Shown here: positions 8,274 to 15,334 of the stretch, piece after piece
Layout of the letters: every line of letters starts with the position of its first letter
Numbering within the stretch: position 1 is the first letter of the stretch
From: MED-G116 sp038107835
GTDB lineage: Bacteria; Pseudomonadota; Alphaproteobacteria; Puniceispirillales; Puniceispirillaceae
Length of the DNA stretch: 20,313 nt
Assembly: GCA_038107835.1 (NCBI GenBank)
Contig: JAYNHH010000037.1
Coordinates: forward strand, 1 to 20,313
Direction of reading: 5' to 3'
Program-made: the position numbers and the translations under genes
Notes under the pieces: generated by a model
Databases searched by the model: none
What the model was told of the DNA's origin: nothing
The model's input: only the letters and a program-made list of their open reading frames with translations

Positions 8274-9374
8274 CTACTCCGGTTTGTTGGGAAAATCTCC
8301 CGATTTCCGCAGCTCTTCACGAAAACTGTCAATCGATACATCCGTGCCGTTACGCTCCACATGCCAGAATGTCCAGCCGTTACACGATGGCAGCGATTGC
8401 AGCTTGGCACCCAGCGTATGGATCGACCCGCTCTCCTGTTTGGCGGTGACAAGCGAACCATCGACCCGGACCCGGGCTGAAAAGCGCCTCCGCACATCAA
8501 ACAGCCTGTCACCCGGGCGCAGAATTCCCCGCTCGATCAGAGTGCCAAACGGCACTTTTGGCTTGGCCCGTTTTGGTGGTGTCGCCAGCAGATCGGGCGA
8601 GCCAATTGGTGAGACGGCGGCAATCCGCTCTCGCGCCAGCTTGACATAGGATGAGTCCTGCTCAATGCCGATAAAGTTACGGCGCAGCCTCTTGGCAACG
8701 GCCCCCGTCGTCCCGGTACCGAAAAACGGGTCGAGGATGACATCATTGCGCTTCGTCGAGGCCAGGAGAATACGGGCCAGCAGCGATTCAGGCTTTTGCG
8801 TCGGGTGCGCCTTCTTGCCGGCGTTCTTCAAACGCTCAGCGCCCGTGCAGATTGGCAATTCCCAATCCGAGCGCATCTGCACATCATCATTCAGGGCTTT
8901 CATCGCCTCATAATTAAAGGTGTAGCGTGACTTTTGTGATTTTGCCGCCCAGATCAGCGTTTCATGCGCATTAGTAAACCGTCGCCCACGGAAATTCGGC
9001 ATCGGATTGGTTTTTCGCCAGATCACGTCATTCAGAATCCAGAAATCCAGATCCTGAAGGATCGCACCTATCCGAAAGATATTGTGATAGCTGCCAATGA
9101 CCCAGATGGCCCCATCGGGCTTGAGAACGCGCCGCGCCTCGGTCAGCCAGGCACGGCTGAACGCATCATAGGCGGCGAAGGAATCGAACTGGTCCCAATC
9201 TTCCTCAACCGCATCAACATGCGTATGATCGGGGCGTGATAGAACACCGCCCAGCTGCAGATTGTAGGGCGGGTCGGCAAATACGAGATCAACCGAGCCG
9301 CTATCGAGCTTTGCCAGCCTCTCAATACATTCACCACATTCGATCACATTCGTTTTCACTGTCTGCGTTCCCAT
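8274..9374 (-). CDS. ccrM: CcrM-type adenine DNA methyltransferase (GANTC)
   Basis: Methylates adenine in GANTC; in Caulobacter-type alphaproteobacteria it acts late in the cell cycle and its product state controls transcription. From the ATG at 9374 it has 366 residues against about 358 for the Caulobacter enzyme. The catalytic motif DPPYNL is at 34-39 with QLGG following, then WDQFDSFAAYD (60-70), GAIWVIGSYHNIFR (88-101), NPMPNFRGRRFTNAHETLIW (123-142), HPTQKP (190-195) and the SAM-binding DPFFGTGTT (215-223). The C-terminal part (about 272-345), with PFGTLIERGILRPGD and CNGWTFWH, matches the RAMA DNA-recognition domain. The frame is open back to a GTG at 9458, but that extension is Trp-rich and absent from relatives. 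No restriction partner is next to it, as expected for an orphan methylase. Confidence 0.95.
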   Translation of the reverse strand: MGTQTVKTNVIECGECIERLAKLDSGSVDLVFADPPYNLQLGGVLSRPDHTHVDAVEEDWDQFDSFAAYDAFSRAWLTEARRVLKPDGAIWVIGSYHNIFRIGAILQDLDFWILNDVIWRKTNPMPNFRGRRFTNAHETLIWAAKSQKSRYTFNYEAMKALNDDVQMRSDWELPICTGAERLKNAGKKAHPTQKPESLLARILLASTKRNDVILDPFFGTGTTGAVAKRLRRNFIGIEQDSSYVKLARERIAAVSPIGSPDLLATPPKRAKPKVPFGTLIERGILRPGDRLFDVRRRFSARVRVDGSLVTAKQESGSIHTLGAKLQSLPSCNGWTFWHVERNGTDVSIDSFREELRKSGDFPNKPE

Positions 9375-9668
9375 CCCTGACCAGAAGGCCGGTTCATCAC
9401 TGAGACTCGACCCCGTCCACCACATGTCAAACCAACTGGTTTCCGCGTCAAGCCACACCTAAAAGAATCACATTATGGCGCAAAGTCAACATGTTAACTG
9501 GCGAAGTTAAAGTGGTCACAACATATTGTGGCATTCTTTGGCAAACGGCATTCATCTAGTGGGTCGCCATCAGACCATATGCCTATCCATCCAATCAGGA
9601 CTTCCCGGACCCGTTCCGTTCAGGGGTGTGTCGCAAGATATGATGCTGTCATCCGCCGACATGGCCGG
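9375..9668 (-). promoter_or_regulatory. ccrM leader/control region with GANTC and TTAA sites
   Basis: This 294-base gap separates rnhB from ccrM. It contains two GANTC sites, GACTC at 9404-9408 and GAATC at 9465-9469. Two TTAA half-sites (9494-9497 and 9507-9510) are nine bases apart, whereas the CtrA consensus has seven. A near-palindrome, GTCAAC-AT-GTTAAC, spans 9485-9498. On the minus strand a perfect TTGACA (9430-9425) has the first GANTC site overlapping the expected -10 position 17 bases downstream. No small gene is convincing; short open frames here lack good starts. The layout suggests methylation- or CtrA-like control, but this is inference. Confidence 0.4.
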
Positions 9669-10310
9669 TCAGGATTGCAGCAACCGCTTTATTGGCGCGA
9701 AACTGCGGCGATGATGTTCGCTGATGCCATGCGCATGAAGGGCATCTGAATGGCTCTTTGTCCCATAACCCATATTGCTGTCCCAGCCATAGACAGCGTG
9801 ATCCCGGGCAAGGTCGCGCATCAGATTATCCCGGGTTTCCTTGGCGATAATGGATGCCGCCGCAATGGAACAGGACAGGGCATCCCCCTTGATCACCGTC
9901 TTGACCGGCATCCCCAGATCAGGGTCAAGATTACCATCAACAAGGCACAGCCCGATGGCAGCATTCCGGCGGCTGATCAAGAGCGCCTGCAATTTTGTGG
10001 CTGCCTGGCGCATTGCCAGAAAGGTAGCACCAAGAATGCCAATCCGGTCAATTTCAGCGGCTGCTATCGACACCACACAGAAAGCATGCTCACCACCTGT
10101 CAGAGCGGCGTAGATTGAGGCACGTTTTGCCGGACTGAGTTTTTTCGAATCATTAAGCTCTGGCGGGAGCTCGTCAAAGCAATTCGGATTGATCCAGAAA
10201 GCAGCAGCTGTCACCGGGCCTGCCCATGGTCCACGGCCAGCCTCATCAATGCCGATGACAGCGCCGCTGCCTGCCGCAAGATGTTGCTTTTCGAGCCGGA
10301 GATCAGGCAT
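9669..10310 (-). CDS. rnhB: Ribonuclease HII
   Basis: Cleaves RNA in RNA-DNA hybrids and nicks at single ribonucleotides in DNA. The 213-residue protein has the family signature GIDEAGRGPWAGPV at 20-33 with metal ligands Asp22 and Glu23, then NDSKKLSPAKR (53-63). Asp125 is in VDGN and Asp143 in KGDAL, matching the spacing of Asp108 and Asp126 in the E. coli enzyme. The SIAAASIIAKETRD block (148-161) completes the fold signature. Its ATG overlaps the moaB stop by one base (TAATG), so translation is probably coupled. ccrM lies next downstream; the rnhB-ccrM order recurs in alphaproteobacteria. Confidence 0.95.
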   Translation of the reverse strand: MPDLRLEKQHLAAGSGAVIGIDEAGRGPWAGPVTAAAFWINPNCFDELPPELNDSKKLSPAKRASIYAALTGGEHAFCVVSIAAAEIDRIGILGATFLAMRQAATKLQALLISRRNAAIGLCLVDGNLDPDLGMPVKTVIKGDALSCSIAAASIIAKETRDNLMRDLARDHAVYGWDSNMGYGTKSHSDALHAHGISEHHRRSFAPIKRLLQS

Positions 10311-10873
10311 TATCCCCGACGTCGCTGGGTTACCGATTCGGTCAGTCGCGGCATGATCTCGACAAAATTACAGGGCTTGTGACGAATATCGAGCTGATAG
10401 CGAAGGATCTCATCCCAGCCATCACGGCACCCCGATGGCGACCCCGGCAGGGCAAACAGATATGTGCCGCCCGCAACACCTGCAAGCGCCCGTGACTGCA
10501 CTGTCGAGGTTCCGATCTTCTGCAAGGAGAGATGCCGGAATAACTCGCCAAACCCCTCAATCTCCTTGTCAAAAACAGCCCGAAAAGCCTCCGGCGTTAC
10601 ATCGCGCCCGGTGAGGCCGGTTCCACCTGTCGCCACCACCACATCAATCGCCGGATCGTCAATCCATTCCGCGAGCCTGGCTATGATCTTTGGTTGATCA
10701 TCGGTAACAATGGTCCGGGCCGCCAGAACGTGACCATCCTCACTGATTCGTGACGCAAGCAAATCACCCGAACGGTCATCCTCACTCCTGCGCGTGTCAG
10801 ACACCGTCATCACGGCAATATTAACCGGCTGGAAGGTGATGGATGTATCGATCCGGTCATCACTGCTGCGCAT
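10310..10873 (-). CDS. moaB: Molybdenum cofactor biosynthesis protein B (MoaB/MogA family)
   Basis: Member of the MoaB/MogA fold that adenylylates molybdopterin before molybdenum insertion, or a close relative of that enzyme. In the 187-residue protein VMTVSDTR (21-28) opens the domain, the substrate loop ATGGTGLTGRD is at 81-91, and LPGSPSGC lies at 142-149. Length and the RSG motif (35-37) fit MoaB rather than the much longer MoeA. No other moa, moe or mob gene is present in the window. It is separated from slt upstream by 18 bases and overlaps rnhB by one base, so it sits inside a transcription unit otherwise devoted to DNA maintenance and cell wall. Biochemical activity is not certain, since some MoaB proteins are inactive. 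Confidence 0.88.
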   Translation of the reverse strand: MRSSDDRIDTSITFQPVNIAVMTVSDTRRSEDDRSGDLLASRISEDGHVLAARTIVTDDQPKIIARLAEWIDDPAIDVVVATGGTGLTGRDVTPEAFRAVFDKEIEGFGELFRHLSLQKIGTSTVQSRALAGVAGGTYLFALPGSPSGCRDGWDEILRYQLDIRHKPCNFVEIMPRLTESVTQRRRG

Positions 10874-10891
10874 GGTTCTTACCTTCCTGAA

Positions 10892-12718
10892 TCACTGCCC
10901 CTGTTTGGCCTCGAGCCGCGCGGTCTTGACGGCGGTCTGATCAATCAACGACACAAAAGTGCCACGTCGTCCGGCGGCAAGCGCCTTCAGGGCTGGTGCT
11001 GATTGGCCGAACTGCATCCGGTACATCGCCAGATTCGTAATCACACTCTTTATATAGGACCGTGTTTCACGGGAGGGAATGGATTCGATCAACAGAAACG
11101 GATCATCCTGGTGGTCTACCTTGCGCAGCCATTTGCTGAGGTTGCCCGGACCGCCATTATAGGCCGCCAGCAATTTGACAAGCGAGCCGTCGATCACCGG
11201 TTCCTCAAGAAGGTGGCGGATATAGCGCTGGCCTATCTCAAGATTGATTACCGGGTTGAGCAGAAGATGACGGTCATGTGAGCGGTAGGAGCGTTTGCGC
11301 ATGATGAAGGATGCCGTCGACGGCATAATCTGCATCAGGCCAGCAGCCTTTGCCCGGCTCTTTGCGCGCGGGTTGAAACCTGATTCCTGACGCGCAATGG
11401 CCCATACGAGCGCTTGGTCAACGGTGAATTCAGCCTCAAACTTTGGCACCGGATAGAGCGCCCCATACCAGGTTTTTCCTTCATTCTTACCCATCAGGGC
11501 GCCAGCGCGGTAGGCAAGCCCGGCCATGCCGTTATCAATCGCAAAGCGTAACGCCGATGACCGCATGTGAACCGGAATGTCAGCCCAGAGATAACGCATT
11601 TCACGCTCGGCATCATTGATCAGGCCGATCTGCATCAGGGCAAAGAGCCGTTGGCCGCCCTTCTGCTCGCCAAGCCAGGTCAGGAAGGCCGGGTCACGCG
11701 CCGGCAGATTGAATGAAACATCAATTTGCTGGCCGCTGGCCTGTCGGGCGATGACGCCATAAAACCCATGCTGTACACTTGCCGACAGATCGAGAAACCG
11801 CGCGGCCTCCTCGGGCCTGCCCTGACGCAGCGCCACCCGCTGCGCCCAGAAAGCCGCCGCACTCCGCAGCTCATCAAAGACACTCTCCTGTTCTGCAAGC
11901 GATCTGAAAAATTGCCCGGCCAGATCATATTGTCCGCTGCGCCATGCCGCCAAACCCCCGGCCCAATACCCCATGAAAGCAGAGTCTCGGCCCGCACCAA
12001 TTGCATGCCGTGCCTCGCGGATTGCCTTTTGATCAAGACCAAAAATGAAATAGGCATGGGCAATTTCACCGCGCAGCTGGGCCTCTTCGACTTTCGTCAG
12101 ATAGCGTCTGTTTTTCGGGTCATCGACAACTTTCAGCGCACCCGTTGGCCAACCGCGGCGAATGGCCCGGCGGACTTCACGGGCGATGCGCCTTGTTGTC
12201 CGCGGCGACGCCCGGCCCACAGAACTGAGCGGCATGCGTGGCCGGTATTCATTCTGTGAGATTAACCCGAACCCGTTCAGATATCCGGCCTTGGGTGCTG
12301 TTGGCGCCTTGGCATTTCCCGGCCGACGGCGTTTGGCAAGCCAATAGATGCGGCTTGCATCTGGATGGTCATTGTAAACGCTAAGCCAGCGATAGAGCTG
12401 CTTGTAGGTGGATCGCCAGGCCGTTGGATGCAGATAGCGTTTGGACAGTAGATGGCCCATCAGAATATCATTCTCGACACGGCCCGCCTCGCGGACAGCC
12501 TGCTTCATCCGGCCAACTTCCTGTAGATGGAAAAGCCGCTGATACTGGCCAACATCAAAATCACTGAGCGGTTGTGGCAGCGATGCGCCTGCCTCCTGCG
12601 CGGCTGATGGTTGCGCCGGCATCAAAAGAAAGACAGCAAGCAGACAGCCAACGCCGATGATCATACGGGCGGCAGACAGGCGCAGGCGGGACGGATTGTG
12701 ATCATGACGGTTCTGCAT
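10892..12718 (-). CDS. slt: Soluble lytic murein transglycosylase (Slt70-like)
   Basis: Cleaves the MurNAc-GlcNAc bond of peptidoglycan with formation of 1,6-anhydro-MurNAc, acting in the periplasm. The 608-residue protein begins with a signal peptide: positively charged N-terminus, hydrophobic core about 19-34 and a likely cut after the AQPSAA segment near residue 40. A long helical, superhelical-type region (about 50-425) precedes the SLT domain (about 430-570). The catalytic glutamate is Glu445 in ARQESGFNP, followed by AAGLMQIMPSTA (458-469) and the AYNGGPGN loop (519-526). Length and layout match Slt70 rather than MltE-type short enzymes. It is separated by only 11 bases from the uracil-DNA glycosylase gene upstream. 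Confidence 0.93.
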   Translation of the reverse strand: MQNRHDHNPSRLRLSAARMIIGVGCLLAVFLLMPAQPSAAQEAGASLPQPLSDFDVGQYQRLFHLQEVGRMKQAVREAGRVENDILMGHLLSKRYLHPTAWRSTYKQLYRWLSVYNDHPDASRIYWLAKRRRPGNAKAPTAPKAGYLNGFGLISQNEYRPRMPLSSVGRASPRTTRRIAREVRRAIRRGWPTGALKVVDDPKNRRYLTKVEEAQLRGEIAHAYFIFGLDQKAIREARHAIGAGRDSAFMGYWAGGLAAWRSGQYDLAGQFFRSLAEQESVFDELRSAAAFWAQRVALRQGRPEEAARFLDLSASVQHGFYGVIARQASGQQIDVSFNLPARDPAFLTWLGEQKGGQRLFALMQIGLINDAEREMRYLWADIPVHMRSSALRFAIDNGMAGLAYRAGALMGKNEGKTWYGALYPVPKFEAEFTVDQALVWAIARQESGFNPRAKSRAKAAGLMQIMPSTASFIMRKRSYRSHDRHLLLNPVINLEIGQRYIRHLLEEPVIDGSLVKLLAAYNGGPGNLSKWLRKVDHQDDPFLLIESIPSRETRSYIKSVITNLAMYRMQFGQSAPALKALAAGRRGTFVSLIDQTAVKTARLEAKQGQ

Positions 12719-12729
12719 GGGGCTAAATC

Positions 12730-13560
12730 CTAAGCAAGTCTTGCGCGCAGCGAAAGCAAATCATCAAAAGACAGGCGTTTTTGTGCTGGCGAGCGGAGCA
12801 AATAGGCCGGATGCAGGCTGGGAAGGGTTGGCAGGACGACACCGTCACCAAAATCAACGTCACGCCAAACGCCCCGCAATTTCAATATTCCATCCTTTGT
12901 CCCAAGGAGCGCCTTCGCTGACGAGCCGCCCAGAATCAACAGATATTCCGGCTTGGCCAGTTGAATATGGCGGCGCAGATAGGGCAGAAGAAGCTGTGTT
13001 TCCTCGGCGGTCGGCGTCCGATTTCCCGGGGGGCGCCATGGCAGAAGATTGGTGATATAGACCGCCGACCTGTCCAGCCCGATGCTTGCCAGCATCCTGT
13101 CAAGCAGCTGACCTGCGGCACCAACAAAGGGCAGTCCAACACGGTCCTCATCACGACCGGGAGCCTCACCAACGATCATCACACGCGCCCCCGGATTGCC
13201 ATCACAGAAGACCAGATTGCCAGCCGTGTTCTTGAGTGCGCAGCCCTCAAGCTGCTCGAGCGCGCTGCGAAGGTCGGCGAGCGTTGTGATGGCGGTCAAC
13301 TCACTCGTGGCAGGCTCAATCAGCGATAGCGCTGATTGTGGGGGGGGTGACGGGGCAGCCGGTACGGGCGGGGCGGGCTGCACCGGATTGGGTTTTGCCC
13401 CGGTAGCCTCGGCAGCAGGTGGGTCTGCCAGAAAGGATTTCAGGGGAACAAAGGTCTGATCATGTGTCGGCTGATCGCCAAGTGCCTCATCAGCACCGCA
13501 CGCAACCTGCCAGGCAAGGCAGGCAATTAATTCGTCACGGGTCAGATCGTTCGCAGACAT
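12730..13560 (-). CDS. Uracil-DNA glycosylase, family-4 type, lacking most iron-sulfur cysteines
   Basis: Removes uracil from DNA to start base excision repair. From the ATG at 13560 the protein has 276 residues: an N-terminal helical segment, a Pro/Ala-rich linker (about 47-76), then the UDG domain. The water-activating motif GEAPGRDED is at 131-139, GLPFVGAAGQLLDRML at 142-157 and the second catalytic motif HPAYLL at 250-255, all family 4 features. Family 4 enzymes normally bind a 4Fe-4S cluster through four cysteines. Here only Cys107 and Cys119 are near the first pair, and the second pair is absent (Trp175 in LLPWRPPGNR and a Leu-rich stretch at 190-192). The frame is open upstream to 13758, but that extension runs into the divergent promoter region and is not family-like. 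Confidence 0.85.
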   Translation of the reverse strand: MSANDLTRDELIACLAWQVACGADEALGDQPTHDQTFVPLKSFLADPPAAEATGAKPNPVQPAPPVPAAPSPPPQSALSLIEPATSELTAITTLADLRSALEQLEGCALKNTAGNLVFCDGNPGARVMIVGEAPGRDEDRVGLPFVGAAGQLLDRMLASIGLDRSAVYITNLLPWRPPGNRTPTAEETQLLLPYLRRHIQLAKPEYLLILGGSSAKALLGTKDGILKLRGVWRDVDFGDGVVLPTLPSLHPAYLLRSPAQKRLSFDDLLSLRARLA

Positions 13561-13688
13561 ATAAAATACCGTCGAATTTCGGTTGCTTTGGTTGTGGCAA
13601 AAAAGCCAGTATGAAGTCCTCTTCATATATACTAAAAAATAAAAACTTTGCAGCGTAAAGCGTAACAGACGAATTAGAGGTTGGGGAA
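13561..13688. promoter_or_regulatory. Divergent promoter region between uracil-DNA glycosylase and ETF-QO genes
   Basis: A 128-base AT-rich gap between divergent genes. TATACT (13628-13633) is a good -10 hexamer for the plus strand, but I see no matching -35 at 16-18 bases, which may mean activator dependence. An 18-base palindrome (13610-13627) ends exactly where this hexamer begins. GAGG (13677-13680) is a ribosome binding site for the ETF-QO start. Confidence 0.45.
13610..13627. promoter_or_regulatory. 18-base palindrome, candidate operator for ETF-QO or uracil-DNA glycosylase
   Basis: TATGAAG and CTTCATA form a perfect 7-base inverted repeat around TCCT. It abuts the candidate -10 box TATACT, a position typical of repressor operators. 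A hairpin without a following T tract is not a terminator. Confidence 0.4.
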
Positions 13689-15323
13689 ATGGAACGCGAA
13701 ACCATGGAATTCGATGTGGTGATTGTCGGCGGAGGCCCGTCTGGCCTGTCAGCGGCAATCAAACTCAAGCAGCTTGCCGCAGAGGCCGGCCGCGACATCG
13801 AGGTTTGTCTGATCGAAAAGGGCAGCGAGGTCGGCGCCCATATCCTGTCGGGTGCTGTTCTGGAACCGCGGTCACTCAATGAGCTGATCCCGGATTGGCA
13901 GGAGCGGGGCGCCCCGCTTGACACGCCGGTGACTGATGACAAATTCATGTTCCTCACCGAAACTGGTGCCTGGCGGATGCCAACGCCGCCGAGCATGAAC
14001 AATCATGGCAACTACATCATCTCGCTTGGCAATTTCTGCCGGTGGCTGGCCGAGCAGGCTGAGGCACTTGGCGTTGAGATTTATCCCGGCTTTCCAGCCG
14101 CCGAAATCCTCTATGATGAGTCCGGTGCGGTCCGCGGCATCGCCACCGGTGATATGGGAATTGGCAAGGATGGTGAGCCGACAGATGGCTATATGCGGGG
14201 AATGGAGCTAGTCGGAAAACAGACCATTTTCGCCGAGGGCTGTCGCGGGCATCTGACCAAGACACTGTTCGAAAAATTCGATTTGCGCGAGGGCAAGGAC
14301 CCGCAGACCTTTGCCATTGGCATCAAGGAATTGTGGGATATTGACCCGGAGAAGGCAAAGCCGGGTCTCGCCTGGCACTCAGTTGGCTGGCCACTTGCCT
14401 CGGATACCTATGGTGGCTCGTTCCTCTATCATCTCAATGGCAATCAGGTTGCCGTTGGCTATGTTGTGGCACTTGATTACAGCAACCCACATCTCTCGCC
14501 CTTCGAGGAGTTCCAGCGATTCAAAACCCATCCGGCCGTACGCTCCGTTTTTGAGGGTGGCCGTCGTGTTTCCTATGGTGCACGCGCCCTCAATGAGGGT
14601 GGGTTTCAATCCGTGCCGAAGCTGACATTTCCCGGTGGTTGCCTTGTCGGATGCACAGCCGGCTTCCTCAATGTGCCAAAGATCAAGGGCACGCATACGG
14701 CGATGAAATCCGGGATGACTGCCGCAGAGGCGATTTTCGAGGCACTTGAAGCGGTGGCTCCCGGTCATGAGCCGGTATCCTACCCAGACAGGCTGCAGCA
14801 ATCCTGGCTGTGGCCAGAGCTTTACAAAGTGCGAAACATTCGCCCCGGTTTCGGTAAGGGGTTATGGCTTGGCCTCGCCTATGCCGCGATCGATACCTAT
14901 CTGCTGCGTGGACGCGCGCCATGGACGCTGAAAAACCATCATGATCACAAGGCCCTCAAAAAGGCGTCCGAGGCGCCGAAGATCGATTATCCAAAGCCGG
15001 ACAATGTGATCAGTTTTGATCGCAATTCATCGGTCTATCTGTCGGGAACAAACCATGAGGAGAACCAGCCGGCGCATCTGACGCTCAAAGACACATCGGT
15101 ACCGATTTCCCACAATCTTGCCCTGTATGACGCACCAGAACAGCGTTACTGTCCTGCGGGAGTCTATGAGATCGTCAGGGGTGATGATGAGGGCGATGCC
15201 AGGTTGCAGATCAACGCACAAAACTGTGTCCATTGTAAAACCTGTGATATCAAGGACCCAACGCAGAATATCGTGTGGGTAACACCCGAAGGTGGTGGTG
15301 GGCCGAATTACCCGAATATGTAA
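13689..15323 (+). CDS. Electron-transfer flavoprotein:ubiquinone oxidoreductase
   Basis: Passes electrons from reduced ETF (fatty acid, branched-chain amino acid and dimethylglycine-type oxidations) to ubiquinone at the inner membrane. The 544-residue protein has the FAD dinucleotide loop GGGPSG at 14-19, GAHILSGAVLEP and a central GWPL..YGGSFLYH segment typical of the family. The C-terminal 4Fe-4S domain has Cys488 in RYCPAGVYE and Cys513, Cys516 and Cys519 in NCVHCKTCDIKDPTQNI. All four cluster ligands are present and the length matches bacterial ETF-QO. The start at 13689 follows GAGG with eight bases spacing; ATG at 13704 is an alternative. The etfA/etfB genes are not in the window. The TPR lipoprotein gene follows after 11 bases. 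Confidence 0.95.
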   Translation: MERETMEFDVVIVGGGPSGLSAAIKLKQLAAEAGRDIEVCLIEKGSEVGAHILSGAVLEPRSLNELIPDWQERGAPLDTPVTDDKFMFLTETGAWRMPTPPSMNNHGNYIISLGNFCRWLAEQAEALGVEIYPGFPAAEILYDESGAVRGIATGDMGIGKDGEPTDGYMRGMELVGKQTIFAEGCRGHLTKTLFEKFDLREGKDPQTFAIGIKELWDIDPEKAKPGLAWHSVGWPLASDTYGGSFLYHLNGNQVAVGYVVALDYSNPHLSPFEEFQRFKTHPAVRSVFEGGRRVSYGARALNEGGFQSVPKLTFPGGCLVGCTAGFLNVPKIKGTHTAMKSGMTAAEAIFEALEAVAPGHEPVSYPDRLQQSWLWPELYKVRNIRPGFGKGLWLGLAYAAIDTYLLRGRAPWTLKNHHDHKALKKASEAPKIDYPKPDNVISFDRNSSVYLSGTNHEENQPAHLTLKDTSVPISHNLALYDAPEQRYCPAGVYEIVRGDDEGDARLQINAQNCVHCKTCDIKDPTQNIVWVTPEGGGGPNYPNM

Positions 15324-15334
15324 AGGGCAGGAAC

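Noticed and set aside
9375..9458. 28-residue N-terminal extension of CcrM from a GTG
   Set aside because: Trp-rich, absent from CcrM relatives, and it overlaps the likely promoter with a GANTC site.
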